Positions 50,501 through 61,115 of a DNA stretch of 64,000 nt are shown here, one piece after another (position 1 is the stretch's first letter; each line of letters opens with the position of its first letter). The notes under the pieces were generated by a model. The model saw nothing but the letters and a program-made list of their open reading frames with translations, was not told the DNA's origin and made no database searches. The stretch covers positions 55,915,170 through 55,979,169 of the forward strand of contig NC_085869.1 of the NCBI RefSeq assembly GCF_034702125.1, in the 5' to 3' direction. Origin of the DNA: Engraulis encrasicolus (Eukaryota > Chordata > Actinopteri > Clupeiformes > Engraulidae). The translations under genes were made by a program, and so were the position numbers.

Positions 50501-53500
50501 GCCAGTCGCTGTTGTGAAAAATACGCTCGAGTTCTATTTTCCAAATGCAGCGCGGCGCGGAGCCGGCTCCCGCGCCGCTGACACTCGACTACCGCCGGTT
50601 GGTGTGTAAGGACAGATATGTTTCAATGTATTTTCACCGACGCCGGTAAAAAACGCGGCCGTTCCGCGACGCTTTACCGCCTTGGTGTGTAAGACCCCTA
50701 ATGGTATGGCGTCGCCGCTCATTGAGCCACCACACCCTCATCATTTTTGATATTTGATTCGTATTACATCCATTATCACTAGTGCAGAGCCCCTTGGGTC
50801 TTTTTGACCCTGTTTGCCCGTGTTGTGTTTTGTAGCGTAACTGTAGTCTTCTCCATAAATAAATAAATAAATAAATAAATAAAAAACAACTGGGATATTT
50901 TGGAGACTTTCCTGAGCCTTCCTAATGTGCTCCTAAAAAGACATAAATGTTGCCAATCATGTCTACATGTAGCCTGTAACCTACACTTTTAGGCTAGTGA
51001 CAATGGGCCCAAAAAGGCCTTCGTTTTCGAGATACCCCAACCGGAGGTAGAACAAAACCCAATAATGTTTTTCCTCATCTCTAAGGTGTCCCATACATGA
51101 AAATGATTCTTGGCCAAAGTGATTTTAATGCTAAGCCTAAAAATTTTACACATTTCAATATGCACCTCCAAACAAAAAAAGCACCCAAAATGGGACTTCT
51201 CCGTATGGGAGTAGATATACAAAAAAACATGCAGAAAATTACCAGAAGCTCTGAGAGCTTTGAGAATTGGTATGCTTGTGCCCAGGGGCTACCTGCACCA
51301 GATAGAAGTGGTTGAATTTGACCATCTTGATGTATGAAGGAGATATAGGCATTTAATCACACACCTAAAATAGGCGGAAAATGAAAAAAAGTGATATTTA
51401 TACAGAATGTCATCATTTACATTGTAATTGCTTTGTCAGGGAATGTCATATGCACACATATGATATATTTATGGAAAGGTGAGATTGTTCTGAATCCAGC
51501 AATACCCCATATTTATATATTTTCTGAATATTAAAGATGGCATATCGTTCAATGTATGAGGTGCCCAGAATGAAAAAAATCTAAAAGGAGTTACAGGACC
51601 TATTTCAATGCACTTAAGTGGTGACAGGAATGCTCACAATTGTATTACAGTAGGCTATATTACTTCAAATAAACTTATTATTAGTTGTGGTGCTATAGAT
51701 TATGCTTGAATGAAGAATCAGATTAGGGTGAAAAAATATATGTATCACTAGTGTATATATATATATTATATATATCATTTCTTGCACATTTTTAAGCTGG
51801 AAAATGCAGTGACTCCACCTACTTCCAATGCCTTGCAACTAGCTCATCAGAATATTGCATCACTCCTTTCAGGTAGATATGATAGAGGAAGGGGAAATAG
51901 AGTGGATGTTATTCAGTTTGTTCAGAGGTCTTTTATCTTCCACGAAGTGGAGCTCTCCAGTTCTTCTTCCATGAAAGAGCCAGCTTTCCTTATCAGTCTT
52001 TCAAGACACCCAATACCCCCTCTTCATTGTGCTCCCTACCCAGCACACCACTGCATAGAAAAGGACACATACTGGCTTCAACAGTCTCATAGAACATATT
52101 AAGGAGTTAATAGCAGACAAGTATAGCCAATACTGTACTTTTTTGTAAACTGCATCTTTGGCTGACCAGTCCAGTTCGTTGTCTTGTTATACCCTGAAAT
52201 ACTTGTGTGACTTCTGTAAGATGTGCTTACAATCTCCACTCCATCAACCTCAATGGAGATTGGTTGCAGAGCGGGCTTAGACCTCCAAAAGTCCACCTTC
52301 ATCTACTTGGTCTTAGTGTTGAGTTGTAGGTGCATTACACCACTGCAAAGTCCTGTACTCCTGTATTCCCTCCTGCCTTAATACAGCCTACAATTGTATT
52401 ATCATCCAAGAATGTCTGCATGTGGTATGTGCCTGTGTTGTAAATATGTTATGTTCGATGTGTACAAAGTGAACAGGAGAGGAGGGAGCACAGTTCCCTA
52501 GGCTGCTTTAGTACCACATACTACAGTGTCCAAGAGGCGATCTTTCGGTTTGACAAACTGTGGCCACTCTGTTAGTCCCTGATCAAGTGCAAAAGGAGGG
52601 CATCCAAACCCAGGAGCCTCTCTCCCAATGGAGGGTTGGATGTTGTAGAAAGCGCTGGAAAAGTAAAGGAACATGACTATATGTCCTGTGCAATAGGTAT
52701 GTGATGGCATCATCCACTCCAACCTTCTCCTGGTATGAAAACTGTACTAGATCCAGTGCATGACTACTGCAGTCTGAGTGTATGTAACAGCATTGTCTTC
52801 ATGCTGTGTGAAGGGCGGGCCTCTCGGTTGAAGTAGTTTATCTCTTTTGGATGTGGCTTTTTGGGGGCCGGGATAAGGCATAATGTGTTCAGAGTTGGTG
52901 CCTTACTAAGATGTACACTCGGGCTGAATACGGTAAATATTCCAGCAGCTCAGCCACTTCAGCACCACAGGTCTTTAGCCGTCTTGGTGATGTCCTATCC
53001 AGTTAATGGGCTTTAACCAGGTCTGCTGTGATTATAGAGAGGAGGGAGGGAGGAGGTGCTGGGTGGTGGTAGTGTGATAAATAAAGACTGCTCCTGGAAG
53101 GAGCAATGATTTATGTTTACATACAAATGGTATGTGTATTACCAAAGCCTGACAGCAGGAAGCAAAGGCCTTTTATTTCATGAGCCTACTGTAATAAACA
53201 GGGAGAGGAATAGCAAACATATTCAGTGAATTCAAAAGTTCATAGATCCACGCACAGCTTCTTCATTAGGTTCACCTAGGCATTACCTGACATCACTCAG
53301 GTGTGGCTTAATACCATCATGTAGGAGCGGGAAAGGATCTGCACACTGCTTGCAAAAGACTTAATTTATTTGGAGCAACGTTTCGATCATAGATCTAAAG
53401 AAGTTTTTTGATTTGGCACCTGCTGATGCTTTTCTGCTGGATGTGCGCGCTTTCCACTACACTCTTAATACCATCATGCCACATGTTAGTGAATTGAATT

Positions 53501-56500
53501 CAGTGAATTATTTGTTTCATAGCTTTTATTTGAAATTGATTACCCACTTTCTGCCATTAAATGTTAGTGAAGTCATAAAGCACCATATCTGTAGCCTACT
53601 GGTGACATTTCCATGTCATCTGATGACTATATGGCTGGATTGACCAAGTAAAGAACTATGATGTCTCACACTTTTCTTCATCCGGTAGCAGATCGTTTTA
53701 TTTTTACAATATAATTTTGGCAAATCATTTTTGGCAAATAGGAGGAAAGGTAAGGCTAGGGTATGTTTGTTAAACTAAGGGAAATAACAGTGTGTCAAAT
53801 ACACTAGACTTCAATCCAGCAACCACATCATATTCTACAGCTAAGCAAATGGTTTGGCTGGACCTGGAAGAAAGGGCCAACCAAAGTGCAAGTCAGAAGA
53901 GTAATGATGACGTCATCTATCCTGGTCCATTTGCTAAATGTAGGCTTAATACAATCAATTGGGAACAAGGCATCGGAGGTAGACCACACTGGGCATTCCT
54001 TTAATGTGCCATGGTCAAGACCCCTCAACTCAAATCCTCTCAGGGATACCAAGGTTCTGTGCTAGGCTTCCCTATCTTTGCCATCTTTATCTCATCTCAC
54101 TGGGCAATGTTGTCCACTCACCCTGCTCCCTGCTATGTTGATGATAAACACCTGTCTGTCCAGCGAGATAACTCCATAGTTTCTGCGTGTACACTACAAA
54201 CGTTTCAGAACATCTCTTTCACCTCTAGATGTCTAATTACCTTTGTACCATTTCAAGCTATGCATTCAATGTCTACAACTTGAATTACAATAAATAGCTG
54301 GGGAAATTAGGGTGTTCTAATGCTCTAATGCATTGTCTTGGTTCCGCCTTTTTGCAATGTCTATGTGTCTACCTGCCTGTCTCTCAGACCTGGCCACATG
54401 GATGAAGCAACACCACCATCATCTGCCATTATATCAAGCAAGACATGAGGTCAACCACTGTTACCCCAGAAAACGCTACATAAACCTGGGTGTTTTTATT
54501 TATGACTGCCCATCTTTTCTGAAAACACCGCTTAAATTACTGATGCTCTTTTACACTGTTCAATATACAGAAAATCAGACTGTACCTGACCCAATATGCC
54601 ACTCAGGTTCTGTACCTTGAGTGCAATTATCTCCTGGAAGGAACTGTTTCATTTTATCTGAGGCTGCACTAAAACGTAATGTTGCTTCGCAATATTGTAA
54701 CACCAACAGTCTGACCTTGGCCTCTGACAAGGTAATCCCAATGGTCTGACAAGTTACCAGCTGATACAAGAGTTTGGTCATCCCTCTCAACTTTTAAGAA
54801 GCTGAAAACACACTTATCACACATATCATACACATATCTTCAAGGAGTATTTATCTTCATGCTCAACTCTTATAACCGTATAAGCCTGCACTCTGTATTT
54901 TCCACACACACTGAATGTAGCCATTGGATAAACGAGTCAGGGAAATGTAATGAACTTAAATTCCCTATACTGACCAGATCTAGACAGGGTGAGATGGCAT
55001 TTAGTCATTATGCAAAATGCTGGAACCAGCTTCCTGTCCAAATTAGAACTGCCCAGATACTATCTTATTTTAAAAAGAAATGTGAAAAGGTTTATTCTCA
55101 TCTGCCTTAAGTGATACAGTACAGTACACAATGCATTCTTTCTTCTCTTTTTTCTTTCTCTAATCGTTAGGACATTGAATGGCAATTTTGTATCATGATG
55201 TACTTTGATTGATTGATCGATTTTATTGATTTAGGTTTATCAATGCCATTACGATACCTGTATACATCAGTGGTATGTTGGTGCAGTGTACCATACCATA
55301 TAGTTCCCTCACTGTGTTGTATTGGTTAATAATATTATACTTAAATATATACTAGGCTTCAGAGCACCACTACGGTTAATTAATGAACCAGCCTTTGAAC
55401 TTTTATATCTATGGAATGGACTGGTTCATTTTCTTTCTTTTTTGGACACATTATGTATTGAACGATGTACCATCATCAATGTTGAGAATATATATACATA
55501 TTAGGTAATGTTAGATTCAGCACAATCTCATCTTTTCCAGCTTTACAATAGCCTACAGATGCAAGAAATATATATATAAATATATATATAGCTGGCTCTT
55601 TCATGGGAGAAGAACTGGAGAGCTTCACTTTGTGGAAGATAAAAGATCTCTGAACAAATTGAATAACATCCACTCTATTTCCCCATCCTCTATCATATCT
55701 ACCTGAAAGGAGTGATGCAATATTCTGATGAGCTAGTTGCAAGGCAATGGAAGTAGGTGGAGTCACTGCATTTTCCAGCTTAACAATACCTACAGATGTG
55801 CAAGAAATGATATATATATATACTGTATACGTATATGTATATACACTAGTGATAAATATATTTTCACCCTAATCTGATTCTTCATTCAAGCATAGTCTAT
55901 AGCACCACACACTAATAATAAGTTTATTTTAAGTAATATAGCCTACTGTAATACAATTGTGAGCATTCCTGTCACCACTTAAGTGCATTGAAATAGGTCC
56001 TGTAACTCCCTTTCGATTTTTTTCATTCTGGGCACCTCATACATTTAACGATATGCCATCTTTAATATTCAGAAAATATATACATATGAGATATTGCTGG
56101 ATTCAGAACAATCTCACCTTTCCATCAAGATATCATATGTGTGCATATGACATTCCCTGACAAAGCAATTACAATGTAAATTATGACATTCTGTATAAAT
56201 ATCACTTTTTTTCATTTTCCGCCTATTTTAGGTGTGTGATTGAATGCCTATATCTCCTTCATACATCAAGATGGTCAAATTCAACCACTTCTATCTGGTG
56301 CAGGTAGCCCCTGGGCACAAGCATACCAATTCTCAAAGCTCTCAGAGCTTCTGGTAATTTTCTGCATGTTTTTTTGTATATCTACTCCCATACGGAGAAG
56401 TCCCATTTTGGGTGCTTTTTTTGTTTGGAGGTGCATATGGAAATGTGTAAATTTTTTAGACTTAGCATTAAAATCACTTTGGCCAAGAATCATTTTCATG

Positions 56501-56625
56501 TATGGGACACCTTAGAGATGAGGAAAAACATTATTGGGTTTTGTTCTACCTCCGGTTGGGGTGTCTCAAAATTTTGAGGCCATTGTCACTAGCCTATTTT
56601 CTACAATTTAGATAGATAGATAGAA

Positions 56626-56663
<38 letters not shown>

Positions 56664-58042
56664 TCCTATGTTTGCAGTGGTGCGTGCATGCTGGTCGCTC
56701 GTAAATTTGTTAAAGATAAAAAAATAAAAACATAAGCTCTTGAAACGGAATCACTATAGTTTCGCCAGGTCTCCTCGTGGCTGTTTCTATCAGCGGTTGA
56801 TGCTGTTAGGACTATGGGCTGCATAAGCCATTTCGTTGGTTGTAGGCCTACCCTAGTTGGGAAGATGCACCAAGTGAATGTGAACTCGAATAGCGAAATC
56901 AAACATTGTAAATCTCTGAGGCGTGCTTGTAATTGCTTGCGCAACAATTTAAAAAAAGACAACGGTGTTGCGCAGCCCTCACAAAACCTTCATGACTTCC
57001 ATGCATTGTGCTGACATTAATAGTGTTTTTTTTCACGTACGTTACATGGAGAAAATGACCATTACACATTGGGACAATGTTAAACTTAGTACAATGGAAT
57101 AATTATTACCACTGTAAAACCGTCAATAACGGCAAAAATACTTATATTTGTGTGCTGTTGTGGATGTCGCCTATTTTTAAAGGCATTCGCAATGGATTCG
57201 GGGAAATCTGTCCTAGTCCTCCATTTGGAGTCTGCCCTCAGAAAATCTCAGTTTGGAGGGGTAGAAAGCCCTTCCACTTATGCCTACTCCTCTGTCTTAA
57301 CGTGAATTGGGACGCCACTGTCCCTACATGTGAATGCGCAAAACGAAGGGGAAGGGGAAAGGCGTAGGGCTAAAAGGTGAAATGGGATTCAGCCCAAGTT
57401 TAGCGAACAGACACGTTTAAAAAAAACAAAAAAAACAGGTGATGGCTGTAGCAGGTTTGTGGCGCTCACAGACGTTTGTTGAATTAGCTATAGCCTAGAT
57501 ACGGAAAGATGTGACAGCCTATACTCGAGGCGAATTGTGTGTGGTAGGTGTGTGTATCAGGTGTCTGTTGCGCTTGCTTAGCGCTTTGAATGTTGGTTGC
57601 ACAATTAAATATAGAATTTTGGGTTTACTGGTGATTCCATGGAGACACACGGCACGACTGAAAATTAGTTTAACTAATATCTTCAGTATTTAATGTCCAA
57701 ACGTCGTGAAACTCGCATTACCACTGCAAAGTCACCTTCCAAATTTGAGATACTTCTGTGCCATGCTGCGGGAGTTATGCATGGAACAGACAGATCTGGC
57801 GGACAGACAGCCGTTCCTTGAATTATTAGATAGATTGGGGAAAACGCTTGCACCACTGTTGAGAATATGGGAATATGCATAAACGGCGCAAGTTAGTGTG
57901 CATTAGCTGTTGCTCACGTCAACTATTGTATAATCAAATCAATTTGTATGCTATGTTTTATTGAGGATATCAATATCATTGTCAAGGTTATAAGAGTATC
58001 AGTAGACTCACCAGCATGAGGCCTGGTTTCAGACGACGCCAT
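47302..58042 (-). CDS. GIMAP/AIG1-type GTPase (4 coding exons, 331 aa)
   Basis: A GTPase of the immunity-associated family, usually membrane- or cytosol-associated in lymphoid cells and expanded in fish. Exons: 58012-58042, 48958-49524, 48424-48537, 47302-47585. All have GT/AG borders and the phases give 996 bases without a break. Exon 1 (MASSETRPHA) was chosen because it is a start-bearing exon ending in phase 1 before GTGAGT that joins exon 2 as E-LKIVLLG. Exon 2 holds the G domain: GQTNSGKSS (G1, about residues 18-26), EAPGWW (G3; the usual DTPG has Glu-Ala), FTHGDQL (G4) and RYHVFNNERIDD (conserved box and G5). Exons 3 and 4 encode a Ser-rich, probably disordered tail with no membrane helix. 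Both start with nearly the same 19 bases, suggesting exon duplication. Exon 1 is the least certain part, as it lies 8.5 kb away. Confidence 0.85.
47656..48235. mobile_element. Tc1/mariner-type relic, second copy of the 20115-20863 family
   Basis: Left end gagtacaccccacacatttt and body (cattaatgtttgaacatgta, aatccggtggagaaggggcc) match the copy in ercc1 intron 5. The right part ends in ggtctcaagagagacc, where an internal deletion joined two inverted words. It lies in intron 3 of the GIMAP-like gene. Confidence 0.8.
48424..48537 (-). CDS. GIMAP-like coding exon 3
   Basis: Reads SGESSSQTSARSLVRSDNKL then LFPVKKAASYGALPPN. The acceptor ttctttgacag and donor GTAAGT are good, and phases 1 in and 1 out match its neighbours. 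Confidence 0.8.
48958..49524 (-). CDS. GIMAP-like coding exon 2 (G domain)
   Basis: 567 bases carrying all the visible GTP-binding motifs. The acceptor follows a T-rich tract ending gactcgacag, and the donor is GTAACA. Confidence 0.93.
49774..50741 (-). mobile_element. tRNA-derived SINE split by a MITE dimer
   Basis: In minus orientation the head (gtggtggctcaatgagcggc, A-box-like) is at 50701-50741 and the body and tail at 49774-49926 (catttcctctctcccactgt, tcctgaataaaggcataaaa). The 11-bp direct repeat CATTTTTGATA at 49763-49773 and 50742-50752 is its target duplication. The middle is occupied by the MITE dimer 49927-50700. Confidence 0.88.
49927..50700. mobile_element. Head-to-tail MITE dimer (384 + 390 bp)
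   Basis: Copy 1 is 49927-50310 and copy 2 is 50311-50700. Each begins AGGGyCAAAACATACCAAGG and ends CTTGGTGTGTAAGACCCCTA (copy 1 has ctctgg in place of ccttgg), which are imperfect inverses. The copies are nearly identical and abut with no spacer. The open frames on both strands are mirrored between copies and are not genes. Confidence 0.85.
50852..50884. repeat. (AAAT)n short repeat
   Basis: About eight aaat/aata units. Confidence 0.9.
52140..52760 (-). pseudogene. L2/CR1-type LINE reverse-transcriptase relic
   Basis: Minus-strand blocks YFSSAFYNIQPSIG, LTEWPQFVKPKDRLLDTVVC and KVDFWRSKPALQPISIEVDG are conserved RT segments in the right order. Stops and frameshifts separate them. Confidence 0.82.
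53316..53500. mobile_element. Penelope-like terminal repeat in inverse orientation
   Basis: 53316-53402 is the reverse complement of the 3' end at about 29680-29768 (gcaacgtttcgatcatagat, gcggga aaggatctgcac). It is followed by ttttttgatttggcacctgc, which also follows the 29680 copy but there in direct orientation. Confidence 0.75.
53800..55110 (+). pseudogene. Non-LTR retrotransposon RT relic
   Basis: Readable pieces are QGSVLGFPIFAIFI (motif before the active site), CYVDDKHLSVQ (active-site box, YVDD), LSDLATWMKQHH, LGVFIYDCPSF and a C-terminal MAFSHYAKCWNQLPVQIRTA. The order is right for a CR1/L2-like or Rex-like RT, but the frames are broken. Confidence 0.85.
56596..58011. other. GIMAP-like intron 1, proximal part
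   Basis: A (CT)n patch lies at 56628-56660. The rest shows no recognisable gene or repeat family. Confidence 0.45.
58012..58042 (-). CDS. GIMAP-like coding exon 1 (predicted)
   Basis: ATG at 58042-58040, ten codons and one base before GTGAGT. It joins exon 2 in phase. No other start-bearing exon with this phase was noticed in between, but the assignment rests on phase and the donor site only. Confidence 0.6.
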
Positions 58043-58339
58043 TGGCTCCCTTTTATGGTAGTTGTAGCAGAGGGAACACAGGAGGAGGATTTATTTAATA
58101 CTCTAAATATGGCAAAAATGTCAAGCTGTGTTACTGTCAACTGTGTTACTCATCAGCTGTGACAGTTGTTATGACAGAGTTGTTATAAGACACAGTTGCA
58201 ATTCATGCCAACCGTAACAAGACGTAGAACACCTATTGCAGCTTGCATTTCCTAACTAGGCCTATAGCCTACATGATGACCATGATTGACCAAAATTACC
58301 AGGGGAACTGGATAGGGGCCAACATGTTTTTAGGGGAGT

Positions 58340-58560
58340 ACATACTACCGCAGAAAAATTTGAGAGACCACCTCGAAATTAGCTGTTTTTCTGGTACTAC
58401 CGCTTATTGGCATGTGTTTCAGTAAAATGAACATTGTTATTTCATTCTATAAACTGCTGACAACATTTCCTCTGAATTTCGAATGAAAATGTTGTCCTTT
58501 AGAACATTTATTTGCATAAATGGACCACCATCCTCAGAGGACAACTCTAACAGCAGCAGG
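58340..58560. mobile_element. Tc1 terminal fragment related to 35606-36305
   Basis: Shares gcagaaaaattgagaccac-like and tttcattctataaactgctgacaac sequence with the left end of the 35606 element. No transposase part is present. Confidence 0.7.
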
Positions 58561-58639
58561 TGTGACCAACCATTATTGACACAGAGGTCACACCTCCACA
58601 ACAACATCAGCTGATTTTAAAGCACGTCACACATCAACA

Positions 58640-58725
58640 CCCCAGTGACCCTCTGATGAAGACGTAAGTTATACCGTCGAAACATGTCAGGTGAAAGATA
58701 AAACTTGTACATGTCTGAAGAAAAA
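58640..58725 (+). mobile_element. Penelope-like 3' end fragment
   Basis: ctctgatgaagacgtaagtt, then cgtcgaaacatgtcagg and gataaaacttgt follow the usual layout of these element ends. Short and isolated. Confidence 0.45.
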
Positions 58726-59412
58726 CTCAAATGTGGTGTAGGAAAAATGTATTGTGGATACCTTTTGTATGATGGCGTCCTTTCGTGCTGTGCATCTAAA
58801 ATGTCTCCTTTCCAGCACTGTGTCTAACAGCAGTATCAGATATCAGACAGGTAGAGCAGGTCAGGGATCTGGCGTCACAGATGACTTCTCTGACTTCTGT
58901 CAACACGTTTTCAACAAGCATTCTTCCTCAGCATCACACATGCATAAAAACACGCATAGGCCTACATGCATACATGCACGACCCTTCACAGCCATAGGCA
59001 GTGTAGGCAAACTCCACTAGGGGGAACCACACCAGAAAATCAGGGATGGAAAAAAATCTAACGAATCTAATCTAATCTAAAGAATCTAAAGAATCTAACA
59101 CATCATAACAATGAACAGAATAAAAATAAATCATCATTAATAAACAATGCCTTATTTGCCACCCCCTGCACTGTTTAGGAGGTTAAGTTGTTACACTTGC
59201 ATAAAAATACTGTGTTGCCACTTGAAGAAATTCTGTGTTGTCACTTTAAGAATGCAATTACACCTTGCGTTCGTATGGTCACTGCACTGACTGGACGCTG
59301 TCAGCTGTAGCACTAGTCTGCAATTAAGTTCAAATGAAATGCTATGTAACATTCTCTATTCTAACGATCTCAAGCAGTATTCTGCAATGTTGAATAGGCT
59401 ATTTATGCTTAA
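58726..59412. other. Intergenic, no gene recognised
   Basis: Contains a short (AATCTA)n patch (59055-59100). Nothing coding is recognised. Confidence 0.45.
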
Positions 59413-59768
59413 AGGTGCACTGTAAGATGTTTAGTTATTTATTTCCAGAATTCATGCCACCCATTAACTAATGTTACCTTTTTCATGAATACTTACCACC
59501 ACCATCAAATTCTATTATTCAAGTATTCATTATGACTGGGAAAATTGCACTTTTCATATGAAAAGGGGGATCTTCATGGTCCGCCATTTTGAATTTCCAG
59601 AAATAAACATTTTTAGCTGCAAAAATGACTGTACTTGGGCGGTACTAGAGAATATTAGTTTATTACTTAGTAAACTTTCATGAAAAGATCAAATTTGGCA
59701 ATAGGCAACCCTGTTTCAATGAGCAGCATTGCACTACCCTTTTTGACCATTTCCTGCACAGTGCACCT
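59413..59768. mobile_element. 356-bp MITE, TTAA target (Kolobok-like)
   Basis: The ends AGGTGCACTGT and ACAGTGCACCT are exact inverses and TTAA lies on both sides (59409-59412 and 59769-59772). The TTAA-AGGTGCAC form is typical of Kolobok-type MITEs in fish. Partial copies lie at 36907-37172 and about 28912-28960. Confidence 0.88.
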
Positions 59769-60294
59769 TTAAGTAATGTAGATCTGTTTGTGAACACACA
59801 CCATTCAGTTGATGATAAGGCCTACTTGTAGCTTCTTTGTACAGGTAGATGTTCTAATCAGCCATATTGTGCCAAACGAGCAAAAGGAGAAGTAGTGAAC
59901 GCTTAAAAAAGTCTTTTCTCCAGGTCTTTCTGATTCAGAAAGGACAGACATGGTCAGTAGAGGACCATACAGGCAGGCCTACATGCTGACTTCGAAATTC
60001 CAAGAAGACTGGACAGGAGACGTTTACGTCAGCAGTATTTGTAGAGAATTATGAATACAGTGTATGTAAATGCATTTTGTGAAACTGTTCCTTTCTGGTG
60101 CCTGTTTTCCTATGAATGTACTCTGCAATGAAAGCGTTGCCTCTTTGGAACTGCAAACCAACTGCAAAATAACCAATGTGTTGTGTTGGGTAGGGTGGCA
60201 GCAAGCTGCAAAATTTACAGGGGGCGCTGAACTCATACTCGCCTAGGGCAGAAAACGGACAAGGGCTGGCCCTGCACACGCACACATGCATGCA

Positions 60295-60432
<138 letters not shown>

Positions 60433-60494
60433 TTATGAGATTATGTCAGAAAAAGAGCGATGTGCGTGGGTATTTTGTTGTCCACCCTTTTATA

Positions 60495-60715
60495 TCCATT
60501 TTATTCAGTGTCTTCAAACCTCTTTATTTCTGTCTCTCCTTACAGTGTTTCCACTTGTCTTTATTCCTATATATTCTTTCAGCGTCTTCAAACCTCTTTA
60601 TTCCTGTCTCTAATTGCAGTGGCTCCACTCATATTTTCCTTCCCTCTATCTCTCCTTTCAGTGTGCCCACTCCCCTTTTCCCTCTGTCTTTCTCCTGCTG
60701 TGACTGTGAACTACA
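60495..60715. repeat. Pyrimidine-rich degenerate tandem repeat with splice-acceptor-like words
   Basis: Units of roughly 35-40 bases such as tcttcaaacctctttattcc, then tgtctctaattgcag, recur with ends tccttacag, tctttcag, aattgcag and cctttcag. No exon is supported. Confidence 0.6.
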
Positions 60716-60889
60716 TGCTGCTGCCTCTAATGTGCCTCCCAGTCTGCTGTTGCCATTCTGCCCCACTAGAGAGAGCAAGTAACCATTGCATTACATCCAC
60801 CAAAGTCTATTACAGTGACCATAATGATCACTGTTAACTGAAGGAGACAACTCCTGTACATCAGAAGGAGTTCTGACCCCACTGATTTA

Positions 60890-61115
60890 ACTGCTGAAAA
60901 TTCATATGAAAACCAGAGGGAGCCACTAACCAAACAGATTACACTGAGCCTGTGACGATTCATATCAGCACCAGAGAGCACCACTGAGCAACTGCTTCAG
61001 CTGAAGTTGTGACCATTTCATATCAACATATCGGAGACTGCTACTAACTAGTGGATACATTGAAGCTGTGACCACTCCATTCCACCAGAGAGAACCATTG
61101 GCCAAATTAACAATT
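60890..61115. repeat. Degenerate tandem repeat, period about 57-60 bp
   Basis: Three units share ctgtgac(g/c)a(t/c), ttcatatca(g/a)ca and agag..ccac(t/c) at 60953, 61009 and 61069. No long open frame runs through. Confidence 0.6.

Larger units (their letters stand above)
50991..56595. mobile_element. 5.6-kb palindromic element with about 1-kb inverted arms
   Basis: The left arm 50991-51986 and right arm 55590-56595 are inverted copies with few differences, for example ttgtgcccaggggctacctg and aaaatgggacttctccgtat match exactly. The outermost bases are AGGCTAGTGACAATGG and its inverse. The 3.6-kb interior holds degenerate LINE and Penelope-like pieces. I see no clear target duplication and no transposase. 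It may be a large foldback element or a sequence duplicated in inverse. It occupies most of intron 1 of the GIMAP-like gene. Confidence 0.85.

Noticed and set aside
49812..50722. Mirrored ORFs on both strands (about 60-115 codons)
   Set aside because: They lie in the MITE dimer and repeat between its two copies. No protein family is recognised.
51097..56499. Matching 72-codon ORFs in both arms of the palindrome
   Set aside because: Identical because the arms are inverted copies. Low-complexity peptide with no known motif.
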